A DNA stretch of 53,838 bases from Mycolicibacter heraklionensis (GTDB taxonomy: Bacteria; Actinomycetota; Actinomycetes; Mycobacteriales; Mycobacteriaceae). Positions 1-6,700 of the stretch are shown here, in pieces. The translations under genes were made by a program, and so were the position numbers. A model generated the notes under the pieces. That model did not search any database and had not been told where the DNA came from. It saw nothing but the letters and a program-made list of their open reading frames with translations. Location of the stretch: NCBI GenBank assembly GCA_001673575.1, contig LZME01000044.1, forward strand, positions 1 to 53,838, read 5' to 3'. Numbering within the stretch: the first letter of the stretch is position 1; each line of letters opens with the position of its first letter.

Positions 1-2
1 GA

Positions 3-74
3 CACGCTGCATTCGACGCCGTCTGGTTCCCCAAAGCCACCGCCGCCGCAGACGACGACCCACCACCCTTCTAA
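3..74 (+). CDS. C-terminal end of an unidentified protein
   Basis: An open frame enters from the left edge and ends at a TAA at 72-74, giving a last stretch of 23 residues that includes AFDAVWFPKAT and an acidic, proline-rich tail (DDDPPPF). It stops 7 bases before the stop codon of the convergent monooxygenase gene, which is the spacing expected of a real gene end. Too little is present to name a family, and the frame could be open by chance in this GC-rich DNA. Confidence 0.4.
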   Translation, partial: HAAFDAVWFPKATAAADDDPPPF

Positions 75-80
75 CGGTGG

Positions 81-1046
81 TCACGAGCCGCGGTTCAGGA
101 TCCTGGTCGCGTCCTGAACCATCTGCGCCACGATGGCACCCGCGGGCACCACGTCGTGGATGAGGCCGACGGCCTCGCCGATCAGGATGTGCGCAATGTC
201 GAAGTCCGCCGCGGCGAGGCCCGCCTCAAAGGCAGCGATGGCCTCGGGCAGATTCGCCAGCAAATGGCTCTCGTCGCCGTGCCAGCTCTGCAGGAACGTG
301 TTGTGCAGCGCCCGCTCGTCGTAGTGGGCAGGCCAATCGAGTTGTCGCACAAGGTCATAGACGCGGGTGCGGACGGTGTCCTCGCCGCTGGCTTGGATGG
401 CTCGCTGGTGCGCGCTCGGTGACACGAGGGCCTCGCTGGCGGCCCAGAGCCGTGTACCGATGAGAACGCCGTCGGCGCCGAGCGCCAGTGCCGCGGCCAC
501 CCCGCGCCCGTCGCCGATCCCGCCCGCGGCCAGCACGAACGTGTCCGGGGAGTGTTCGGCCACCAGGTCCACGACGGCCGGGACAAACGTCATAGTCGAG
601 CGGCCCGACATTCCGTGGCCACCGGCCTCGGCGCCTTGGGCCACGATCACGTTCGCGCCCGCCCGCAGCGCCGCCTGCGCCTGGTCCAGGGTCTGCACCT
701 GGCAGATTAGCGGAACGCCCGCGTCGCGGATCTCTCCGGCGAACGTCTCGGGATCACCGAAGGACAGCATGATCGCCGCCGGGTTCCGGTTGAGTGCGAC
801 AGCGAGAGCCTCCGGCGCGCGGGTCAGGCTCCAGGTGATGAATCCGCAGCCGACGCGCGTGTCGCCCGCCGCATCGAATTCGCGCTGCACCCAGTCAGGG
901 TCGCCGTAACCCCCGCCGAGCAGACCGAGCCCACCGGCATGGGTGACCGCCGCCGCGAGCCGGCCGCCGGATGCCTGCGCCATCGGCGCCAGCACGATCG
1001 GGTGCTGGATACCGAAGTAGTCGGTGAGGCGATTGCGCAGCGACAT
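81..1046 (-). CDS. Nitronate monooxygenase / 2-nitropropane dioxygenase family flavoprotein
   Basis: This 321-residue protein looks like a full-length class I nitronate monooxygenase, an FMN-dependent TIM-barrel enzyme that oxidises alkyl nitronates such as propionate-3-nitronate. Visible family motifs are MAQASGGRLAAAV near residue 22, the central VIVAQGAEAGGHG segment that contacts flavin and carries the catalytic-region histidine, and the phosphate-binding LAAGGIGDG followed by ALGADGVLIGTR. The start is fixed by a GGAGG sequence 7 bases upstream of the ATG. It lies 18 bases after the prsW-like gene on the same strand, so the two may be cotranscribed. Many mycobacterial paralogues have no known substrate, so the physiological role is open. 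Confidence 0.88.
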   Translation of the reverse strand: MSLRNRLTDYFGIQHPIVLAPMAQASGGRLAAAVTHAGGLGLLGGGYGDPDWVQREFDAAGDTRVGCGFITWSLTRAPEALAVALNRNPAAIMLSFGDPETFAGEIRDAGVPLICQVQTLDQAQAALRAGANVIVAQGAEAGGHGMSGRSTMTFVPAVVDLVAEHSPDTFVLAAGGIGDGRGVAAALALGADGVLIGTRLWAASEALVSPSAHQRAIQASGEDTVRTRVYDLVRQLDWPAHYDERALHNTFLQSWHGDESHLLANLPEAIAAFEAGLAAADFDIAHILIGEAVGLIHDVVPAGAIVAQMVQDATRILNRGS

Positions 1047-1064
1047 CGCGATGCCTCCTTGAGG

Positions 1065-2201
1065 TCAGCGTCGCACCGGCAGGGGAGAGTGATACCCGGC
1101 CATCGTGTAGAGCACCGGCGCAGCCGTGCGGGCGGCGACCACCCCGTAGGCGTCCTCCTGCTGCACCGCGAACACCTCGGGATCGCCGAAACCCCGGTCG
1201 ATGCGATCCCGGATGAACGCCAGCTGGACCACCTGCACGGCGAAGTTCTTGACCGCCTTGCCGGCGGGCCGGCCACCGATGCGGGTGGCCTCACGGATCG
1301 CGAGCTTGCGGCTGCGGATGGAGCCCAGCCAGGTCGCCTCGTTGGCGCTGATCAGGCCGCCGGCCACCATGCCGGGCAGCTTGCTGGCGACCAGCTGCTG
1401 CTCATGCCGGCGGCTCAACATCCCCAGCAGCACCATCAGCAGGAACACCGGAACCAGCCAGAACACGTAGGTCACCAGGAAGAGCCGCCCGCCGCCCATC
1501 GCCAGCGAGGCGTTCCACGAGGCGTGCATCGCGACCGCGGCCAGGTAGCCGATCAGGATCACGATGGCCTTCGACCAGAATCCGTGGCGGCGCAGCGCGA
1601 AGAACACCCCGATTCCGGTCATCGTGGTGAACAGCGGGTGGGCGAACGGACCGAAGATCAGCCGGGCGATGGCCACCGCGGCCATCTGGGCCGGTGACTC
1701 GGCCGGCGCGATGTAGACGATGTCCTCCATCCAGGCGAAACCCACCGCCACGACGCCCGCGTACACCATGCAGTCGGTCAGCGAGTTCAGCGCCAGCCGC
1801 CGCCGCCCGGTCAGCATGACCAGCAGGAACAGGCCTTTCGCGGCCTCCTCGATGAACGGCGCCTGGATGGCCGCCATGTCGAAGGCCTTCGACACCAGCG
1901 GCCGTACCGTGGCGACCGAGGAGCCGAAGGTCTCCAACCCGACCGCCAGCACCACGGCCACCGATGCGCCCCACAAGAACGCCAGTTGCAGCAGCCGGCG
2001 CGGCTCGGGCTCCCAGCGGTCCAGCCAGCGGTAGCACAACAGCACCACCAGCATCGACATGCTCGCCAGTACCAGCGCTGTCAGGGTTCCGCCCGGGTTG
2101 GCCGCGGTGAACAGCAGCAACAGGAACACGGTGAGGACGGCGAGCAGGACGATCACAATGAGCGGCGCTCCGACCCTTCGCCGGTTCCGCATCTGAGGCA
2201 T
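1065..2201 (-). CDS. PrsW-family intramembrane metalloprotease
   Basis: The encoded protein, about 378 residues, has many hydrophobic segments and the hallmark PrsW motifs: FIEEAAKG (paired glutamates), MEDIVYI, FAHPLFTTMTG and MHASWN, which supply the glutamate and histidine residues thought to bind zinc within the membrane. Bacillus PrsW cleaves an anti-sigma factor; the substrate here is unknown. The soluble C-terminal region of about 110 residues after the last membrane segment is basic. Open frame continues far upstream antisense to rpsA, so the true start must be near 2201 (MPQMRN) or 2192 (MRNRRR); no strong ribosome site separates them. It heads a likely two-gene unit with the monooxygenase. 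Confidence 0.82.
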   Translation of the reverse strand: MPQMRNRRRVGAPLIVIVLLAVLTVFLLLLFTAANPGGTLTALVLASMSMLVVLLCYRWLDRWEPEPRRLLQLAFLWGASVAVVLAVGLETFGSSVATVRPLVSKAFDMAAIQAPFIEEAAKGLFLLVMLTGRRRLALNSLTDCMVYAGVVAVGFAWMEDIVYIAPAESPAQMAAVAIARLIFGPFAHPLFTTMTGIGVFFALRRHGFWSKAIVILIGYLAAVAMHASWNASLAMGGGRLFLVTYVFWLVPVFLLMVLLGMLSRRHEQQLVASKLPGMVAGGLISANEATWLGSIRSRKLAIREATRIGGRPAGKAVKNFAVQVVQLAFIRDRIDRGFGDPEVFAVQQEDAYGVVAARTAAPVLYTMAGYHSPLPVRR

Positions 2202-2298
2202 AGCGAGGGAGCGTAGCCACCGGTTTGTCCAGCGTGCAACGCGTCGAGTAGCCTCAACAGGTAGTCCTCGACTAGTCCTAGACCAGATCGCGGGCGAC

Positions 2299-2315
2299 CG
2301 CATGCGCAGCATGCG
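2299..2315. repeat. Inverted repeat in the rpsA upstream region
   Basis: CGCATGC, a 3-base spacer GCA, and GCATGCG form a perfect 7-bp inverted repeat about 50 bases before the rpsA start. It could fold as an RNA hairpin in the 5-prime leader or be a protein site. E. coli S1 autoregulates through leader hairpins, but nothing here proves the same use. Confidence 0.4.
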
Positions 2316-2366
2316 TGACAACACCTGAGTCCCTACTACGCCACAATGTCCGGAGCAACCCAACAC

Positions 2367-3806
2367 ATGCCAAGTCCCACCGTCACCTCGCCGCAAGTAG
2401 CCGTCAACGACATCGGCTCGGCCGAGGACTTTCTCGCCGCCATCGACAAAACGATCAAGTACTTCAACGATGGCGACATCGTCGAGGGGACGATCGTCAA
2501 GGTTGACCGGGACGAGGTCCTGCTCGACATCGGTTACAAGACCGAAGGGGTCATCCCCTCCCGCGAACTGTCCATCAAGCACGACGTCGACCCCCACGAG
2601 GTGGTGTCCGTCGGTGATGAGGTCGAGGCCCTGGTCCTGACCAAAGAGGACAAAGAGGGTCGTCTGATCCTGTCCAAGAAGCGCGCCCAGTACGAGCGCG
2701 CCTGGGGCACGATCGAAGAGCTCAAGGAGAAGGACGAGGCCGTCAAGGGCACCGTCATCGAGGTCGTCAAGGGCGGCCTGATCCTCGACATCGGCCTGCG
2801 CGGTTTCCTGCCGGCCTCGCTGGTGGAGATGCGCCGGGTCCGCGACCTGCAGCCCTACATCGGCAAAGAGATCGAAGCCAAGATCATCGAGCTGGACAAG
2901 AACCGCAACAACGTGGTGCTGTCCCGTCGTGCCTGGCTGGAGCAGACCCAGTCCGAGGTGCGCAGCGAGTTCCTCAACCAGCTGCAGAAGGGCGCCGTCC
3001 GCAAGGGTGTCGTCTCCTCGATCGTCAACTTCGGCGCGTTCGTCGACCTGGGCGGCGTGGACGGCCTGGTGCACGTCTCCGAGCTGTCCTGGAAGCACAT
3101 CGACCACCCGTCCGAGGTCGTTCAGGTGGGCGACGAGGTCACCGTCGAGGTGCTCGACGTCGACATGGACCGCGAGCGGGTTTCGCTGTCGCTCAAGGCC
3201 ACTCAGGAAGACCCGTGGCGCCACTTCGCCCGCACCCACGCGATCGGTCAGATCGTCCCGGGCAAGGTCACCAAGCTGGTGCCGTTCGGTGCGTTCGTCC
3301 GTGTCGAGGAGGGCATCGAGGGCCTGGTGCACATCTCCGAGCTGGCTGAGCACCACGTCGAGGTCCCGGACCAGGTGGTCGCGGTTGGCGACGACGCCAT
3401 GGTCAAGGTCATCGACATCGACCTGGACCGCCGCCGGATCTCGCTGAGCCTCAAGCAGGCCAACGAGGACTACACCGAGGAGTTCGACCCCTCGAAGTAC
3501 GGCATGGCCGACAGCTACGACGAGCAGGGCAACTACATCTTCCCCGAGGGCTTCGACGCCGAGACCAACGAGTGGATCGAAGGTTTCGACAAGCAGCGCA
3601 CCGAGTGGGAGGCCCGCTACGCCGAGGCCGAGCGTCGTCACAAGATGCACACCGCGCAGATGGAGAAGTTCGCCGCTGCCGAGCACGCCGAGCCGCGCTC
3701 GGGTGCCAACGGTTCGCACCGCGACGAGGCTCCGGCCGGTGGTTCGCTGGCCAGCGACGAGCAGCTCGCCGCACTGCGTGAGAAGCTCGCCGGTAACAGC
3801 GCCTAA
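2367..3806 (+). CDS. rpsA: 30S ribosomal protein S1
   Basis: The 479-residue product is the actinobacterial-type S1, which helps the 30S subunit bind and unfold mRNA and also interacts with tmRNA. Four S1/OB-fold repeats follow one another at about residues 34-103, 120-187, 207-276 and 293-362, the last two being the most canonical (for example GVVSSIVNFGAFVDLGGVDG). A charged C-terminal tail follows, ending LAALREKLAGNSA. The start at MPSPTVTSPQVAV matches the mycobacterial protein as remembered and has GGAG 11 bases upstream; an in-frame ATG at 2346 has no ribosome site. In M. tuberculosis this protein has been proposed, and disputed, as a target of pyrazinoic acid. coaE follows after 38 bases. 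Confidence 0.97.
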   Translation: MPSPTVTSPQVAVNDIGSAEDFLAAIDKTIKYFNDGDIVEGTIVKVDRDEVLLDIGYKTEGVIPSRELSIKHDVDPHEVVSVGDEVEALVLTKEDKEGRLILSKKRAQYERAWGTIEELKEKDEAVKGTVIEVVKGGLILDIGLRGFLPASLVEMRRVRDLQPYIGKEIEAKIIELDKNRNNVVLSRRAWLEQTQSEVRSEFLNQLQKGAVRKGVVSSIVNFGAFVDLGGVDGLVHVSELSWKHIDHPSEVVQVGDEVTVEVLDVDMDRERVSLSLKATQEDPWRHFARTHAIGQIVPGKVTKLVPFGAFVRVEEGIEGLVHISELAEHHVEVPDQVVAVGDDAMVKVIDIDLDRRRISLSLKQANEDYTEEFDPSKYGMADSYDEQGNYIFPEGFDAETNEWIEGFDKQRTEWEARYAEAERRHKMHTAQMEKFAAAEHAEPRSGANGSHRDEAPAGGSLASDEQLAALREKLAGNSA

Positions 3807-3844
3807 ATCGCGCCTGGGAGCTTGAAGGGGCTGAAGGGGCGCAG

Positions 3845-5062
3845 ATGCTGCGTATCGGTCTGACCGGCGGTATCGGCGCCGGTAAGTCGACGGTGTCGGC
3901 TACCTTCAGCCGCCACGGTGGCGTCATCGTTGACGGTGACGTCATCGCCCGTGAAGTTGTGGAGCCCGGTACCGAAGGCCTCGCCAAATTGGTCGAGGCC
4001 TTCGGGCCGGGCATCCTGCTTCCGGACGGAGCTTTGGACCGTCCGGCGCTGGCCGCGATCGCATTCAGTGACGACGACAAGCGGGCCACGCTCAACGGCA
4101 TCGTGCATCCGCTGGTGGCGCAACGCCGTTCGGAGCTGATCGCCGCGGCCGGGACGGACGCGGTGATCATCGAGGACATTCCGCTGCTGGTCGAGTCGCA
4201 GATGGCACCGCTGTTCCCGCTGGTGGTCGTGGTGCACGCCGAAGTGGAGACTCGGGTGGCCCGGCTGACCGAGATTCGCGGCATGTCGGAGGCCGACGCC
4301 CGGGCCCGGATCGCGGCGCAGGCCACCGAGCCGCAACGGCGCGACGTCGCCGATGTCTGGCTGGACAACTCCGGCAGCCCGGATGACCTGGCGGCCAAAG
4401 CACTTGAGCTGTGGGAGCAGCGCATCCTGCCGTTCGCGCACAATCTCACCAACCGCCGGGCAGTGCCGTCTTCGACACGGCTGGTGCCGGCCGACCCGAC
4501 CTGGCCGGACCAGGCGCAGCGCATCCTGGCCCGACTGCGTACCACCTGTGGTCACCGGGCGATCCGCGTCGACCACATCGGGTCAACCTCGGTGCCCGGA
4601 CTGGACGCCAAGGACATCATCGACGTGCAGATCACGGTCGAATCCCTGTCAGTGGCGGACGAACTGGCCGAGGCATTGCTGGCTGCCGGATACCCGCGGT
4701 TGGAGGCGATTACCGCCGACAGTGTCAAAGCCGACGCCCGCAGCACCGTCGCGGAGTTCGACCACACTGATAAGCCGGCGTTGTGGGACAAGCGGATTCA
4801 TGCCTCCGCCGACCCGGGGCGGGCCACCAACGTCCACATCCGGGTCGCGGGCTGGCCCAATCAGCAGTTCGCCCTGCTGTTTCCGGCGTGGCTGTCCGCT
4901 GATGCCGAGGCTCGGGCCGACTATCTGGCGATCAAGCGCGCCGCCGAACGCGCGGCCGCCGACGGCGACATCGACGCGTACTGCGACGTCAAGGAACCGT
5001 GGTTCGACACCGCTTATAGGCGGGCGTGGGCCTGGGCCGACGACACCGGCTGGCGGCCGTAG
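3845..5062 (+). CDS. coaE: Dephospho-CoA kinase with C-terminal GrpB (UPF0157) domain
   Basis: The 405-residue protein performs the last step of coenzyme A synthesis, phosphorylating the 3-prime hydroxyl of dephospho-CoA. The kinase domain fills residues 1-200, with the P-loop GGIGAGKST at residues 8-16 and the family motif DGDVIAREVVEPGT around residue 31. Residues 205-405 form a GrpB/UPF0157 domain (VDHIGSTSVPGLDAKDIIDVQ), a nucleotidyltransferase-like fold of unclear function. The same fusion exists in mycobacterial CoaE, so it is genuine and not an assembly artefact. The gene follows rpsA on the same strand and is likely cotranscribed with it. Confidence 0.95.
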   Translation: MLRIGLTGGIGAGKSTVSATFSRHGGVIVDGDVIAREVVEPGTEGLAKLVEAFGPGILLPDGALDRPALAAIAFSDDDKRATLNGIVHPLVAQRRSELIAAAGTDAVIIEDIPLLVESQMAPLFPLVVVVHAEVETRVARLTEIRGMSEADARARIAAQATEPQRRDVADVWLDNSGSPDDLAAKALELWEQRILPFAHNLTNRRAVPSSTRLVPADPTWPDQAQRILARLRTTCGHRAIRVDHIGSTSVPGLDAKDIIDVQITVESLSVADELAEALLAAGYPRLEAITADSVKADARSTVAEFDHTDKPALWDKRIHASADPGRATNVHIRVAGWPNQQFALLFPAWLSADAEARADYLAIKRAAERAAADGDIDAYCDVKEPWFDTAYRRAWAWADDTGWRP

Positions 5063-5080
5063 AAGGGCTTACCGGCCCCT

Positions 5081-5506
5081 CTAGGCCATGCTGCTGATCA
5101 GCGCGCCGCACAGCATCGCGCCGGTGTGGGGGTCATTGGTGTTGCCCCAGGTATTGACGAAGCGCTCGCTCTTGACCGTGGTGACGTCATCAACCTTGAT
5201 CTCGCAATGCACGGTCGCGGTGGTCGGGAAACGCAGCCGGATCACCATGCCGGCCTTGCTGGGGTCGGCCATCACGGTGTTGGCCTCGAACGGGGTCCCG
5301 AACGCATCGAGGTCCGCGCTGGCGGTCTCGGTGTCGTTGCGCATGAAGGTGACCACGTTGCCGCTGGACCAGGCGTCGACCTTCGCGATGTAGGTCACGT
5401 TATGCAGTTCGTCGGCGGCGGCCGCCGGAGCGGGGATCAGCTGACCGCACCCGAGCACGGCTGCGGTGGTGGCAGCGGCGACACCGATTCGCAGTTTGGC
5501 GTTCAT
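5081..5506 (-). CDS. Secreted MmpS-like small protein
   Basis: A 141-residue protein with a classical signal peptide: basic start (MNAKLR), hydrophobic core, and a cleavage site in PAAAADEL near residue 31. Cys20 is not in a good lipobox, so it is probably released and not lipidated. The mature part resembles the MmpS beta-sandwich: it starts NVTYIAKV, has HCEIKVDD where MmpS proteins have CRITVDG, and a second cysteine near the end (AMLCGALI) matching the FCLVKSA ending of MmpS. It lacks the transmembrane anchor of MmpS. It diverges from tetR-mmpS-mmpL across a shared control region, so a role with that exporter is plausible but inferred. Confidence 0.75.
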   Translation of the reverse strand: MNAKLRIGVAAATTAAVLGCGQLIPAPAAAADELHNVTYIAKVDAWSSGNVVTFMRNDTETASADLDAFGTPFEANTVMADPSKAGMVIRLRFPTTATVHCEIKVDDVTTVKSERFVNTWGNTNDPHTGAMLCGALISSMA

Positions 5507-5595
5507 AGCAGCGGAGTTTAGCGCGGTCGGGGCAATGGCCCTCGGGCATAGCGCGCGTCACAGTCCGCGCGGCCGAGAGATCGGAATCACAAAAA

Positions 5596-5628
5596 TTGCA
5601 TGCCACGCAAAGTTTGCATTGTGTGCAA
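5596..5628. promoter_or_regulatory. Tandem palindromic operator in the tetR-mmpS-mmpL control region
   Basis: Two 15-bp palindromes of the form TTGC-N7-GCAA stand 18 bp apart: TTGCATGCCACGCAA at 5596-5610 and TTGCATTGTGTGCAA at 5614-5628. A second symmetric reading, CATTG-TGTG-CAATG, covers 5617-5630. The pair lies between the divergent MmpS-like gene and tetR, and overlaps the upstream candidate ATG of tetR at 5600. TetR proteins commonly bind such dyads at their own promoters, so this is the likely autoregulatory site; the binding itself is inferred. Confidence 0.6.
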
Positions 5629-5638
5629 TGATTTGCGG

Positions 5639-6238
5639 GTGGACGCGCCGCAGGTCAGCTCGCTGAGGGAACGCCGGCGGCGCGAAACCGAGGCCGCCAT
5701 CCACCGCGCGGCGGTCGAGTTGATCGCCGAGCAGGGCTACGACGCGGTGACGGTGCCGATGATCAGCGAGCGCGCCGGCGTCTGTGTACGCACCTTCTTC
5801 AACTATTTCCCGAACAAGGAAACGTCGGTGGTGCTGCCGTTCCCGCCGTTCGACCCGGATCTCAGTGCCGTGGTGCGAAGCGGGCCGGGCGCAGAGCGTC
5901 TGATGGCCGATGTAGCTGAACTGGTGATCAACCACATCGAAGTCCACACCGCGAACTCGGTCGGCCTCACCACACTGCTGCCGATGATCTGCGAGATCCC
6001 GGAGCTGCTCCGGCTACACACCGCCGAATTGGCCGAGCTGGAAACGCAACTGGTCGAGCTCATCGCCCAGCGACTGCAGTTGCCCAGCGACGACCGGCGC
6101 GTCGAAGTCGTCGCCAGCGCGGTGATGGCGACGGCGAACACCGGCATCCAGCGCTGGTCGCGCGACCCGGAGGCCGGTTCCTTGCCGGACGAAGTCCGGC
6201 GCTGCGTGAGCCTGCTGGAACCCCTGCAACACCTTTAG
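5639..6238 (+). CDS. TetR-family transcriptional regulator of the mmpS-mmpL operon
   Basis: The protein has an N-terminal TetR helix-turn-helix: RERRRRETEAAIHRAAVEL, then GYDAVTVPMISERAGVCVRT and FFNYFPNKE, the standard TetR recognition-helix ending. The remaining 140 residues form the helical ligand and dimer domain. An in-frame ATG at 5600 would add 13 residues, but it sits inside the palindromic operator, so the GTG at 5639 (199 residues) is preferred; a leaderless transcript from 5600 cannot be excluded. The stop is only 6 bases before the mmpS frame, placing the three genes in one operon. Related tetR-mmpS-mmpL loci in M. abscessus control drug efflux, suggesting but not proving a similar job here. 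Confidence 0.85.
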   Translation: MDAPQVSSLRERRRRETEAAIHRAAVELIAEQGYDAVTVPMISERAGVCVRTFFNYFPNKETSVVLPFPPFDPDLSAVVRSGPGAERLMADVAELVINHIEVHTANSVGLTTLLPMICEIPELLRLHTAELAELETQLVELIAQRLQLPSDDRRVEVVASAVMATANTGIQRWSRDPEAGSLPDEVRRCVSLLEPLQHL

Positions 6239-6244
6239 AGCCCC

Positions 6245-6700
6245 TTGGGTCTACCGCGAAAGCGAAAGGGAAAGAACATTTTTGACTTCGTGAAGCGCGC
6301 CTGGATTCCGATGGTCGTGGTCCTGGTGGCGGCGCTGGCAGGGTTTGCGGGTTTTCGTATCCATGCGGTGATGGCGCCCAAACCCGCGTCCACCGCCTTC
6401 ATCGACGAGTCCAGACCCGTGATCCCCAAAGACGTCATCTATGAAGTGTTCGGACCCGAGGGGACGGTTGGCCAGGTGAACTACCTCGACGAGAACTCGC
6501 AGCCGCAGCGCGCCGACTTCACGACCTTGCCGTGGTCGTTCACCATCTCTACCAAGCTGACGTCCATCTTCGCCAACGTGGTCGCCCAGGGCGACAGCAG
6601 CTCGATCGGCTGCCGCATCACCGTCAACGGCGAGGTGCGTGACGAACAGACGGTCGACACCCATAACGCGCAGGTCTTCTGCCTGGTGAAGTCGGCATGA
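6245..6700 (+). CDS. MmpS-family membrane accessory protein
   Basis: MmpS proteins are single-pass membrane partners of MmpL transporters with a periplasmic beta-sandwich domain. Here a basic stretch and FVKRAWIPMVVV lead into one transmembrane helix (about residues 20-40), followed by VIYEVFGPEG, VNYLDENSQPQRAD, LPWSFTIST, CRITVNGEV and the closing FCLVKSA, all close to MmpS4/MmpS5. The two cysteines probably pair. The start is uncertain: TTG at 6245 gives 151 residues, GTG at 6290 would give 136, and the GGGAAAG at 6268 sits before no ATG. The gene overlaps mmpL by four bases (ATGA), so translation is coupled. Confidence 0.9.
   Translation: MGLPRKRKGKNIFDFVKRAWIPMVVVLVAALAGFAGFRIHAVMAPKPASTAFIDESRPVIPKDVIYEVFGPEGTVGQVNYLDENSQPQRADFTTLPWSFTISTKLTSIFANVVAQGDSSSIGCRITVNGEVRDEQTVDTHNAQVFCLVKSA

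Noticed and set aside
2202..3719. Long upstream extension of the prsW-like frame antisense to rpsA
   Set aside because: The extension translates to low-quality leucine/aspartate/histidine-rich sequence that mirrors rpsA; PrsW homology begins only near 2190.
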